A stretch of DNA of 64,000 nt from a virus: positions 1-64,000 of the IMG/VR virus record IMGVR_UViG_3300046453_000026; one strand, written 5' to 3'. Both the position numbers and the translations under genes were made by a program. Numbering within the stretch: the first letter of the stretch is position 1; every line of letters begins with the position of its first letter. This document shows, in pieces, positions 50,758 through 57,874 of this stretch. The notes below the pieces were generated by a model. That model made no database searches and was not told where the DNA came from. It was given only the letters and a program-made list of their open reading frames with translations.

Positions 50758-50993
50758 TGGTCATGTCCTCCTTTAGTTTGTGGCTCAATGCGGCTGCGCA
50801 GCACCGGAGCCTCTTTGTTCATTTGCTCGTAGCGGTTGATTTCCCGCTGCGTGTTGCTCCCGGAACGTTCCTCCAGCCGTCTGGCATCCCTCATGGGCTG
50901 CACGGCGCGGGTGTCCAGCATAATGTTCTGACAATCCCTTGCTCCCTTGTCTGCGGGCAGCTTGGCTCTTCTCCCTGTCCGCTGCTTGGTCAT
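50754..50993 (-). CDS. Small basic protein
   Basis: This 79-residue, Arg/Lys/Gln-rich protein (KQRTGRRAKLPADKGARDC, then RDARRLEERSG) has no hydrophobic core and is probably disordered or nucleic-acid binding. It is linked to both neighbours by ATGA-type overlaps. No family recognised. Confidence 0.52.
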   Translation of the reverse strand: MTKQRTGRRAKLPADKGARDCQNIMLDTRAVQPMRDARRLEERSGSNTQREINRYEQMNKEAPVLRSRIEPQTKGGHDQ

Positions 50994-51181
50994 TTGGCGA
51001 GCAGGTTGGCTGCTGCCTCTTTGATGGCCTCGATCTGCTCCGCGTCAGATAGCGCAGCGAACGCCTCAACAACGTCATCCGGCACACTCTCGTATGCACC
51101 TTCCAGCTCAACGAGGTTGCTCATAAAGTCGTACTCGCTGTTAGACAGCCAGTCAATAACAGTCTGCTGGTCATCAGTCAT
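50990..51181 (-). CDS. Small acidic helical protein
   Basis: The 63-residue acidic chain (LSNSEYDFMSNLVELEGAYE, then LSDAEQIEAIKEAAANL) is helical, of the DNA-mimic size class, but no known inhibitor is recognised. ATAGGAGATG precedes the ATG. It overlaps the next gene by 4 bp. Confidence 0.55.
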   Translation of the reverse strand: MTDDQQTVIDWLSNSEYDFMSNLVELEGAYESVPDDVVEAFAALSDAEQIEAIKEAAANLLAK

Positions 51182-51200
51182 TTACCACATCTCCTATCTG

Positions 51201-51497
51201 CTAGATGGTCTCTTCCAGCGCCTCTACCGCGCTTCCGAAGTCATCGAATGACTCCTGTATCTGCCCCAGTGCCTCCTTAAGGCGCTCTAATACTTCCATG
51301 CGGCTGTTGTAGGTTTCCAGCCGCTCTGACAGTGTAGCTCCCAGTTCTTCCATGCTGTCCAAACGGTCAATCTTCTGCTCCAGCTCGTCCGCTAATTCCT
51401 CATAAAGCTCAGTCAGCCGTGCTACCTCGTCCAGCGGGAAAGCGGCTGTAAGCGCCGCCGCCTCCTTGACTGCCTTCTGGGTGTCTTGCTTATTCAT
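51201..51497 (-). CDS. Coiled-coil protein
   Basis: The 98 residues form a nearly continuous heptad pattern (LTELYEELADELEQKIDRL, LETYNSRMEVLERLKEALG). No catalytic or membrane feature is seen. The start overlaps the upstream stop by 4 bp (ATGA). A structural or adaptor role is possible. Confidence 0.6.
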   Translation of the reverse strand: MNKQDTQKAVKEAAALTAAFPLDEVARLTELYEELADELEQKIDRLDSMEELGATLSERLETYNSRMEVLERLKEALGQIQESFDDFGSAVEALEETI

Positions 51498-52132
51498 GGC
51501 TCATTACTTTCTTCGTATCCGCCCCATACCTTGATGCCCTTGATACCCGGAACCTCCATTAGCCGCACCGAATCGTATGTTAGCGTAGTCGTTGCACCTG
51601 AAGGTACTTTGCCTAGTACTCTGCCTACATCGGCGCGCTTCGATTTCCGATCCACGACTTGGTAGGCTTCGGAAGACAGGAACACGAAATCCGGCGTTCT
51701 ACGTGCAGGAGCACCCGGTGGAAGTGGCTTTGCTCCGTAGATTGCGGCATGCACCAGTAGCTCTACATCTGGCGGGGAGTACAGCACGGGATGCTCGTTG
51801 CCCATGCGGATAATGAAATCTTCCCGCAGCTCTGCGCGTGGCTCCCAGCAAAATGCCTCGACGAGTCTGCGATGCTCCATCTCCGGGTTAAGCTGCTCTG
51901 TTACGATAATGGTGCGGCTAATGGAGTCCGTCACGTCATGCTGCTGCGTGCTCATGTAGTCCATCTGCACAGCCTCACCGCTTGGGTTTACATAAATTAT
52001 TGCGAGCACTCGCACGTCATACTGAAGTCTACGCCCTTGGGTGCGAGCCTTCAGGGTCTGGAACAGCTCACCAACTTTCATGGACTTCGGAAACTCGTAA
52101 GGCTTAGGCACAGTGCCTGATTGATCTGTCAT
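51494..52132 (-). CDS. Conserved protein of unknown function
   Basis: The 212-residue protein is a mixed alpha/beta chain with a basic N-terminal segment (LKARTQGRRLQYDVRVLAII), a middle with EDFIIRMGNEHPVLY and a C-terminal strand region. No family is known to me. It is the first gene after the SpoVT-like regulator; AAAGGAGAG precedes it. Confidence 0.58.
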   Translation of the reverse strand: MTDQSGTVPKPYEFPKSMKVGELFQTLKARTQGRRLQYDVRVLAIIYVNPSGEAVQMDYMSTQQHDVTDSISRTIIVTEQLNPEMEHRRLVEAFCWEPRAELREDFIIRMGNEHPVLYSPPDVELLVHAAIYGAKPLPPGAPARRTPDFVFLSSEAYQVVDRKSKRADVGRVLGKVPSGATTTLTYDSVRLMEVPGIKGIKVWGGYEESNEP

Positions 52133-52162
52133 GGCTTGATCTCTCCTTTAGGTGTAGTGTAC

Positions 52163-52777
52163 TTACAAGCTAAGCTGCTGCTTTAACGAACGGTTGATAA
52201 ACTCGGCAGCAAATGCGGCCTGCGCCTCCTGCTGTGGATCAATAGGATTTCCACTCTTACTGATCAGCACGACAACCCCCTGAGTGTCGTCTTCGATACC
52301 ACCAATGCGGCGCAGGTGGTAAGAGTGGGAAGGGATCGTACCCCATCCGCTATCGAGGTCAAGCTCACCCGGGTCGCATAGCTTCAGGTACGCGCGGTCT
52401 CCTTCAATCGCACTGATCGTGCATTTAACACTATCCGTTCTTAAGAAGTCACTGATATCCTCCCCTACACTACTGCCCGAAGGGATACGCTGAAGCCCGC
52501 GAGTGACTATTACCTCGGCCGTGTCTGTAATGACGACCGCGCAATCGCTTGACTGGAACAGGGACTCTGCAATTGTGGAGGCGTGGTCCGCAATATTGCC
52601 TACAGTGCTATACCGCCGCATTAGTACAGAACCATCCTTACCCAGCATGATCTCCAAGGGGTCACCCTCCCGCGCGTGCATAGCGCGGCGGATATCTTTA
52701 GGGATTACGACGCGTCCAAGGTCGTCGATACGGCGTACAATCCCTGTAGCTCTCCATTCATTTGATGCTGTTGACAT
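52163..52777 (-). CDS. SpoVT-like AbrB-family regulator
   Basis: The 204-residue protein matches the two-domain plan of stage V sporulation protein T. Residues 9-52 (ATGIVRRIDDLGRVVIPKDI, then REGDPLEIM) are the swapped-hairpin AbrB DNA-binding domain, and residues about 58-190 form a GAF-like sensor domain of SpoVT length. SpoVT proteins tune forespore genes in Bacillota; the phage copy may alter sporulation or early host transcription. Host SpoVT is about 178 residues, so this one is slightly longer at the C-terminus. AGGAGGATACACAT sits at the ATG. This strongly implies a spore-forming host. Confidence 0.9.
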   Translation of the reverse strand: MSTASNEWRATGIVRRIDDLGRVVIPKDIRRAMHAREGDPLEIMLGKDGSVLMRRYSTVGNIADHASTIAESLFQSSDCAVVITDTAEVIVTRGLQRIPSGSSVGEDISDFLRTDSVKCTISAIEGDRAYLKLCDPGELDLDSGWGTIPSHSYHLRRIGGIEDDTQGVVVLISKSGNPIDPQQEAQAAFAAEFINRSLKQQLSL

Positions 52778-52802
52778 ATGTGTATCCTCCTCATTTTGGG
52801 GC

Positions 52803-52943
52803 TTACTTAATGCGCTTCGTTTTATATGACAGGGTCATCCGTATCAAGTAGCAGGCTTCGCGGGCTTCGTGGAATTCTCCCTTGTACGTCTGTTTCACCA
52901 TGTTACGAAACAGGAACCATAACAGCCTCGCCTTATCCCGCAT
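52803..52943 (-). CDS. Very small basic protein
   Basis: A 46-codon frame starting at 52943 overlaps the phosphatase gene's stop and ends just before the SpoVT-like gene. The product is short and basic with the hydrophobic stretch ARLLWFLFRNM followed by a Lys/Arg-rich end. The ribosome site (GGTGGCGAAG) is weak. It may be a small membrane-active or leader peptide, or not expressed. Confidence 0.4.
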   Translation of the reverse strand: MRDKARLLWFLFRNMVKQTYKGEFHEAREACYLIRMTLSYKTKRIK

Positions 52944-53604
52944 CTTCGCCACCATCAGACTTCGGAAGCTCGAATGGGTTAGCTACTAACAGCTTGTGCT
53001 CCCAGCTCATGGCGTTGTACGTCTCATGGCATTCCGTGCAATTGCACGAGTTGACAATTACTTTTTCTTTTAGGTCATAGTTACCCCTCAGGGTGTCCCC
53101 CAGTAGAGCGTCGCATCGGGCGCAGCTTACCTGCGCCATGGATGTGCGGACAACGTTGCTGTGCCCCAGTATGGCGCACACCACAGCAGGCGTGCGAGGA
53201 TCGGATAGGGTCAGGCCAAGCTGCGCCAGCAAGTGCAGGAGCTGGTGACTTCCGTAGATGCCCGCCTCTTCCTTGACGGTGACGGCCTTGTCATCCCAGT
53301 ACTCATGCGCGTAGATTTTAGGACTCCGGCCCTCAAACCAGCGGAATGTCGACGGGTGATGCTCGTTGAAGTACTTAATCGGCAGGTTGTACTCCTTGAT
53401 GACCTGCTTGGCATCCTCCAGCTTATAGCCTGAGCGGCAGGTCCACAGCACGAACTCCGTGTGCGGGTTGGCGGCGAGCTGCCCTTTCATCCGGTCAACC
53501 GTGGACTGAATAATGTGGCCTTTGGTAATGTCCGGCCAGCCGCCAGCATAGATGCAGTCATCGAAGTCGATAGCGATAATGTACAGCGGGTCGCGCTCTT
53601 TCAT
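52933..53604 (-). CDS. HAD-family phosphatase with zinc ribbon
   Basis: I use the ATG at 53604, where a GAGG site lies upstream. The 223-residue product has the HAD nucleophile motif IIAIDFDDCIY near residue 12 and a FVLWTCRSG segment with the Thr of motif II. The end carries CARC and CNCTEC pairs, probably a zinc ribbon. Phage HAD proteins hydrolyse small phosphates such as nucleotides; the substrate cannot be told. It is next to a MazG-like gene, so both may act on nucleotides. Confidence 0.82.
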   Translation of the reverse strand: MKERDPLYIIAIDFDDCIYAGGWPDITKGHIIQSTVDRMKGQLAANPHTEFVLWTCRSGYKLEDAKQVIKEYNLPIKYFNEHHPSTFRWFEGRSPKIYAHEYWDDKAVTVKEEAGIYGSHQLLHLLAQLGLTLSDPRTPAVVCAILGHSNVVRTSMAQVSCARCDALLGDTLRGNYDLKEKVIVNSCNCTECHETYNAMSWEHKLLVANPFELPKSDGGEDAG

Positions 53605-53632
53605 AGGCTCGTTCCTCGTTTCGTAGTATTTA

Positions 53633-54181
53633 TTAAGGTCTTCGGAAGTTAAGGGTGTGCTGCGGCCAAGCGCTCCGCGTGGCTTCGGGTTCGTTCTTCT
53701 CCCTCCAGCGCCTGTCGAGCTGTTCACATTTCGCCTCCATCGCAGATGCGAGGTCAATGCCTAAGTAGTCTGCCGCGACTGCGATGTTCCACACCATGTC
53801 AGACAGCTCGTACCCGATAAGCCTCAGACGTATGTCGCGCGGCCCATCTTCAATGCGGACCCCTTCTAACCGGATAATCTCCTTGGCTACTTCTCCAAGT
53901 TCGGAAGTAAGGTGCAGCATGCGGTTCGCTATGGGTACGTCGTACAGACCGTGCTGCTTGGCTGATTCAGCTACCCGCGCCTGATACTCACTCATTCCAT
54001 ACTTCGGAAGTTCGGCACTGCCACTCTTCGGAAGTACAGTGGGTAAGCAGTCAGAACAATAGTTGATTACCATGTCCACGCCGTGGGACTCTCCGCATAC
54101 CTTGCATGTGCCACTTGGCACCGGGTGCCCTACCCATTCGTGCAGAGGCTTGCACTTCTCGCAGTTACATATCTCTTTCAT
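53633..54181 (-). CDS. MazG-like nucleotide pyrophosphohydrolase with N-terminal Cys cluster
   Basis: The 182-residue protein has two parts. Residues 5-45 hold CNCEKC, CKVCGES and CSDC, a zinc-finger-like set. The second part (LTSELGEVAKEII, then LIGYELSDMVWNIAVAADYLG) is an all-alpha NTP pyrophosphatase of the MazG type with the ExxE and D/N metal ligands. Phage MazG proteins lower (p)ppGpp-like or aberrant nucleotides. The fusion with a Cys cluster is unusual. It overlaps the small gene upstream by 4 bp. Confidence 0.82.
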   Translation of the reverse strand: MKEICNCEKCKPLHEWVGHPVPSGTCKVCGESHGVDMVINYCSDCLPTVLPKSGSAELPKYGMSEYQARVAESAKQHGLYDVPIANRMLHLTSELGEVAKEIIRLEGVRIEDGPRDIRLRLIGYELSDMVWNIAVAADYLGIDLASAMEAKCEQLDRRWREKNEPEATRSAWPQHTLNFRRP

Positions 54182-54336
54182 TCTTGATCGTCCTCCTTTG
54201 ATTCGTCCGTATTATGTTCGCTGTTGTACAGCCTCTCTGCCCGCTCCCGGGCGTCGGCCTTGCTGAAGGCAAATACGTTATACTTTTCGCCCTTGTGTAT
54301 CACGGTGTACACACGCATCGGTAGCCACATGTTCAT
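54178..54336 (-). CDS. Small 52-aa protein between two zinc-ribbon genes
   Basis: The frame starts at the ATG at 54336, overlapping the upstream stop as ATGA, and ends overlapping the MazG-like start as ATGA, so it is coupled at both ends. The peptide (MNMWLPMRVYTVIHKGEKYN, then ARERAERLYNSEHN) has a short beta hairpin and an acidic tail. No family recognised. It is easily missed because of its size. Confidence 0.65.
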   Translation of the reverse strand: MNMWLPMRVYTVIHKGEKYNVFAFSKADARERAERLYNSEHNTDESKEDDQE

Positions 54337-54539
54337 AGATCATGTTCCGAAGTGTAGTGCACAGACTTCTCGCACGAGGGGCACGACGGCGGACAAGAGT
54401 AGCTGCTGGTTGTGAAGAACTTCTCCCCACAGTCCTTGTCGTCACACTGGCACTCGTACAACCGCATGCCCAGCACGTCAATGATGCGGCCGCTTGCTGT
54501 GTAGGTAACGTTGGCGGCGTGACTGTGCTTTGTAGTCAT
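54333..54539 (-). CDS. Zinc-ribbon protein
   Basis: The 68-residue protein contains YECQCDDKDCGEKFF and SYSCPPSCPSCEKS, with Cys pairs spaced like a zinc ribbon. Its start overlaps the previous gene by 4 bp. Such proteins may bind nucleic acid or host polymerase. The ligand and partner are unknown. Confidence 0.7.
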   Translation of the reverse strand: MTTKHSHAANVTYTASGRIIDVLGMRLYECQCDDKDCGEKFFTTSSYSCPPSCPSCEKSVHYTSEHDL

Positions 54540-55195
54540 AGATCGTCATCCTCTCCGATATCCCACATCACCCATGCAGTACGTTTCTGCCCACGGTCGA
54601 AGTATTTGAAGTTAGCCGTAATCCACTTAAGCTGCGCCACGGTGGCTCCGCTGAATTCGAGGTTAAGCCCGCCCAGCTTTGGGGAGGTAGTAATGATTCC
54701 GTCTCCGTCTTCATTCGGGTCAGCCTCACCCCTGTACCGCCGGACGCCGGAGAAGTAGATGAAGGTGAACTGCTCTTCGAAGGTGTAGTCACGCAGCACC
54801 AGCGCATGCTCAGTACTCGCGCATTTCAGGAACACCCCATTTGGCAGCAGTACCCCGCTGACTCCCATGCCTTCCTCGAATTCGTACTGCGTAGCAAGGT
54901 CTGCGCCGCTCAGCGCCTTCTGCTTCATGTACCAATCGGCCAAGCTACGGGGATCGGCAGTAAGGCTCATGCCGACTGTCATTCCCCTATTCACCATGTG
55001 CACCAGTATGCTTCGGAACTCTTCACCGATTAGCTCCTTAATCTCGTACTCTGCCGCGACCTCGTCCACAATCTGGGATGCATGGTACTCGCTGTGCATC
55101 TTTAAGGCTTCCGCAATCTGATCGTTTGAGAGTCCGAACGCCCCACCCACTCTGCGCGGGATAACAGGGTCTTTCTTGTGCTCTTCTTCAGCCAC
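54536..55195 (-). CDS. Conserved protein of unknown function, 219 aa
   Basis: I start at the GTG at 55195, which has GGAGGTG upstream and overlaps the previous stop by 8 bp; the earlier frame lacks a site. The product has helices in its first half (LSNDQIAEALKMHSEYHAS) and strands in the second (GVLLPNGVFLKCAS, then EFSGATVAQLKWITANF). I recognise no motif. It precedes a run of tiny zinc-ribbon genes. Confidence 0.6.
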   Translation of the reverse strand: MAEEEHKKDPVIPRRVGGAFGLSNDQIAEALKMHSEYHASQIVDEVAAEYEIKELIGEEFRSILVHMVNRGMTVGMSLTADPRSLADWYMKQKALSGADLATQYEFEEGMGVSGVLLPNGVFLKCASTEHALVLRDYTFEEQFTFIYFSGVRRYRGEADPNEDGDGIITTSPKLGGLNLEFSGATVAQLKWITANFKYFDRGQKRTAWVMWDIGEDDDL

Positions 55196-55487
55196 AGACG
55201 GGCACCTCCACCACGGGCACCGGGACGCCCAGCAGCTCTGCGAGGGTGTCATAGTGAGCCTGCATGTCATCCCGCTGCTGCCGCAGAATAGGTAATCTGT
55301 GCTTGGCCCGGTGCTTCAAGGTCTCATACGCCTTGTCCGACCGGAATGGACCGTTGTCCACAAGGCGCGCTACTTTCTCCATATGCTGAACCTGTGCGTT
55401 GAAATTTTTCAGTTGCTCCGCTGCTTCCTTATACGCCCATTGGAGCGAGACGTTGACCTGCTGTGTTACGTTAATTTGAGTACTCAA
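55188..55487 (-). CDS. Helical protein, paralog of the next gene upstream
   Basis: The 99-residue protein shares the plan of the 83-residue neighbour at 55484-55735: a WAYxEA..QL helix (LQWAYKEAAEQLKN) near the start and a C-terminal helix ending LAELLGVPVP. They are likely tandem duplicates. No function known. Its start overlaps the neighbour by 4 bp. Confidence 0.62.
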   Translation of the reverse strand: MSTQINVTQQVNVSLQWAYKEAAEQLKNFNAQVQHMEKVARLVDNGPFRSDKAYETLKHRAKHRLPILRQQRDDMQAHYDTLAELLGVPVPVVEVPVCG

Positions 55488-55735
55488 TGTTGCACCTCCG
55501 GTGGTAAGCCTAACGCCTCAGACAGCGTCTTTACGTGGCGGGTTAATTCTGCATGCTCTGCGTACAGCTCCGGGAGCTTATCCTCACAGGCTCTACGGTA
55601 GGATTCCGATTGCGGCACATGGGGTGTAGGCCGGGCGTTGCTCTCCATCTGTGCAGTTATGCGCTTGTTCACGCTTAGCTGCGCGACGGCTTGGGTGTAC
55701 GCCCACAGCATCGCGTCTATAAGCTGTTGTTCCAT
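55484..55735 (-). CDS. Helical protein, paralog of the gene downstream
   Basis: The 83-residue protein has MLWAYTQAVAQLSVNKRI near the start and LTRHVKTLSEALGLPP near the end, matching the next gene (LQWAYKEAAEQL and LAELLGVPVP). The middle differs. It overlaps the gene upstream by 19 bp. Function unknown; probably arose by tandem duplication. Confidence 0.62.
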   Translation of the reverse strand: MEQQLIDAMLWAYTQAVAQLSVNKRITAQMESNARPTPHVPQSESYRRACEDKLPELYAEHAELTRHVKTLSEALGLPPEVQH

Positions 55736-55983
55736 TCGTCCACCATTTCCCTTCCTCGGGCGGTCAGTCTGGCTGCAAAGTAGGCCCGGCGACCTGTGCC
55801 GTCCGTTACGTCGATGAACTTCGGAAGCTCGTGAGTAGGTATGATTGTAATAGCTTCCGGGTGCAGCGCCTGCACCTCCCGGAGACGAACGGCTGATGCG
55901 TACTCGAACACGGTCGCGCCGTTGTCAATGATGTCCATGCACTCATAGTGATCGTCGGTTAAAGCGGTGAGTTTTTGGGCCAT
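55717..55983 (-). CDS. Small conserved protein
   Basis: The 88-residue protein has a short winged-helix-like end (RLTARGREMVDEWNNS) after a beta-rich part (AITIIPTHELPKFIDV). A DNA-binding role is conceivable but not shown. Overlaps both neighbours. Confidence 0.52.
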   Translation of the reverse strand: MAQKLTALTDDHYECMDIIDNGATVFEYASAVRLREVQALHPEAITIIPTHELPKFIDVTDGTGRRAYFAARLTARGREMVDEWNNSL

Positions 55984-56237
55984 GATTTAATCGTCACCTG
56001 CTCTCTTCTGGCCTCGTTGTACTTCTGAAGTACTTCGGGGTCTCCGTAAAGTGTGAATATTGCCATGCACTGGCGGCAATCCATTCCGACGTGTAGTGTA
56101 CGATCAGGGGACTCGACGATAATTACGCCGAATTTCCCCTCTCCCGGTTCGGGCTTGGCCGCCGATGCTGCACGCCCCGGCGAATGATTGCCACAGGTGC
56201 AGGTCATGGGACCCATGGTGATGATGTTAGCGTTCAT
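55959..56237 (-). CDS. Small Cys-rich protein
   Basis: The 92-residue protein has MTCTCGNHSPG near its start and DCRQCMAIFTLYG later, giving two CxC/CxxC clusters compatible with zinc. A strand region FGVIIVESPDRTLHVGMD lies between. It is coupled to the secreted protease gene by a 4-bp overlap. Function unknown. Confidence 0.62.
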   Translation of the reverse strand: MNANIITMGPMTCTCGNHSPGRAASAAKPEPGEGKFGVIIVESPDRTLHVGMDCRQCMAIFTLYGDPEVLQKYNEARREQVTIKSWPKNSPL

Positions 56238-56980
56238 TGTGCTGCCACCTCTCTATGGTTATCAATGTAGCTGTTCACGAACTGCTGTACATACTGGCCG
56301 CTCACGTAGCAGGCGATATTCAGGTACGTACCGTTCGCCTCTTTCATTACTGCATACGTAACGCCGACTACTTGCCCGCTGTAGTTAAGGATCGGACTGC
56401 CGGAGTTTCCGGGGCGCTGCATGATGCTAACCAGCCCCGTAGCAGGGTTCTCGATGATCCCTTCGTTGCGGCGCGGGTAAGTGCTACCCATGCTCTCCAG
56501 TGGGAATCCCATTGCTGCAACGGGTGTCCCCGGAGCATCGACGCCGAATGCGAAGGGTGTCACATACTCGCCATCCTTCGCGTCAATCTCAAGCAGCGCT
56601 AAGTCTCTTGCAGTATCCACAGCGACGACGTTGGCGCTTATTGCTACTTTGCGGTGGTCCTTATCTCCGGTGTTGTAGTACAGATTAATGGCCGTCCGGC
56701 CATGGATATCTACCACATGACGGTTCGTTACGAGCAGCGTCTTGGTTACAAAGAACGCGGTGCCCAGTGTGCTGTCGATGGCGGTAGTCACATCGTCAAT
56801 AGGTCTCGCGGACATCACATGTACTTCCGCTACGCTACCCCGCAGCGCATCGAGCGCCGGATAGGCCGCCTCTCCTACGACTGTTCCTGATACGACAGTA
56901 CCTACGACGGGGTCAGCACATACGGTTTGACCTGCGAGCAGGATAGAGAGCATAACGGATAGGATAATTTTCTTAAACAT
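56234..56980 (-). CDS. Secreted trypsin-like serine protease
   Basis: The 248-residue protein has a Sec-type signal peptide (MFKKIILSVMLSILLAGQ, cleavage after VCA at residue 22) and a chymotrypsin-fold domain with the triad: NRHVV (His88), DTARDLALL (Asp126) and QRPGNSGSP (Ser193). It resembles HtrA-type proteases without the PDZ domain. It should act outside the membrane, on envelope or secreted proteins. AAAGGAGATG precedes the ATG; a 12-bp hairpin and a special promoter lie directly upstream, so it may be expressed separately from its neighbours. Confidence 0.9.
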   Translation of the reverse strand: MFKKIILSVMLSILLAGQTVCADPVVGTVVSGTVVGEAAYPALDALRGSVAEVHVMSARPIDDVTTAIDSTLGTAFFVTKTLLVTNRHVVDIHGRTAINLYYNTGDKDHRKVAISANVVAVDTARDLALLEIDAKDGEYVTPFAFGVDAPGTPVAAMGFPLESMGSTYPRRNEGIIENPATGLVSIMQRPGNSGSPILNYSGQVVGVTYAVMKEANGTYLNIACYVSGQYVQQFVNSYIDNHREVAAQ

Positions 56981-57000
56981 GATTCAACATCTCCTTTAGT

Positions 57001-57029
57001 GGGTATGGCAGGTCTCCCTGCTCATACCC
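57001..57029 (-). promoter_or_regulatory. Perfect leader hairpin before the secreted protease gene
   Basis: On the minus strand GGGTATG and GCAGG pair with CCTGC and CATACCC (12 bp, one bulged A) around a GAGA tetraloop. There is no U tract, so it is not a normal terminator. It ends 20 nt before the ATG at 56980 and may stabilise the mRNA or hide the ribosome site. Confidence 0.78.
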
Positions 57030-57060
57030 ACTATACACAGGCAACTCATGGAACTCTTAC
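57030..57060 (-). promoter_or_regulatory. Promoter-like 31-bp element, copy B
   Basis: This is the second copy of the element at 47-77. TATAGT (57030-57035 on the minus strand) follows CCTGTG, with TGAG and AGTTC blocks upstream. It lies at the stop codon of the gene above and points into the protease leader. Reuse of a 31-bp block 57 kb apart suggests a shared regulator. Confidence 0.6.
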
Positions 57061-57509
57061 CAGTTAACGTCATCGGTCATAAACAGGTTGGCCTTATGGG
57101 GTGTGTTCGTCTCGTAGAACTCTTCACCCTTATCGTGGCCCCATTTCTTAGCCCACGCGCGACTCTTTTCGATGGTTAGCGCCCGGCTGTAGCGGTCGCC
57201 GGACTTGCCGCAGTCGTGGCAGTGTGACCGGGTAAAGTACAGTCCGCCGCCTTGCCATGGCTCGCCGTCTGTCTCTACGTTAGCGTGTGGGCAGTGGCGC
57301 TGTAGTGTTTCAAGCTCCCACTGAATAACGCGCCTCCTGCCCTCTGCTGCCCGCTCCTCCATCTTCGCAGCTTCCAGCCGTTCCTCAATCCGCGCCCGTG
57401 CAATGCGCAGCTCTTCCGAAGGCAGGGACTTGATGTGTATCGGTAGGTAGGTCGGAGCTATGCCCCTCCTCAGGTTGATCGGTGTAGGTCCTTGCAATGC
57501 CTTTACCAT
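57057..57509 (-). CDS. Coiled-coil protein with zinc ribbon
   Basis: The 150-residue protein has a helical part (LRIARARIEERLEAAKMEER) and a ribbon made by CPHANV and SHCHDCGKSG. The C-terminus is basic. A nucleic acid role is possible. Its start overlaps the upstream stop by 7 bp, and AAGGATG precedes it. Confidence 0.65.
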   Translation of the reverse strand: MVKALQGPTPINLRRGIAPTYLPIHIKSLPSEELRIARARIEERLEAAKMEERAAEGRRRVIQWELETLQRHCPHANVETDGEPWQGGGLYFTRSHCHDCGKSGDRYSRALTIEKSRAWAKKWGHDKGEEFYETNTPHKANLFMTDDVNW

Positions 57510-57874
57510 TGGATCACATCCTTGTTCAAGTCTTTGACCTTCTGAAGTGCGTACTCGTGACGCTTCTCGCCCTCACATAGCGTTTTCCAGATCATGGAGC
57601 CTTCCACCAGTGCTGCACCATGCTCCGCGAGTAGGTGCGCTTTGACGGCCAAGATATGCTCCAGTGTCATCCCGCCCTCATTTGGCGGTTTTAAAGGGGA
57701 CAGCGTGCGTCCTCGCTTGTCCCGCCATTTGTTGCTTGTAAGTACATCCTCTGTTCGATCCTCGCGCGACGGCAGGTACGGAGAGCCGCTGCTGTGGAAC
57801 TTCTTTCCGCTCTTCGAGAACCACTCACCCTGATTCAGGGCGAGGTCCATATAGTAGTCCGCCATCTCACCCAT
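57503..57874 (-). CDS. Conserved protein of unknown function
   Basis: The 123-residue product starts MGEMADYYMDLALNQGEWF and contains HSSGSPYLPSREDRTED and a helical end. Many aromatic and charged residues, no recognised motif. It overlaps both neighbours by 7-8 bp. Confidence 0.55.
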   Translation of the reverse strand: MGEMADYYMDLALNQGEWFSKSGKKFHSSGSPYLPSREDRTEDVLTSNKWRDKRGRTLSPLKPPNEGGMTLEHILAVKAHLLAEHGAALVEGSMIWKTLCEGEKRHEYALQKVKDLNKDVIQW

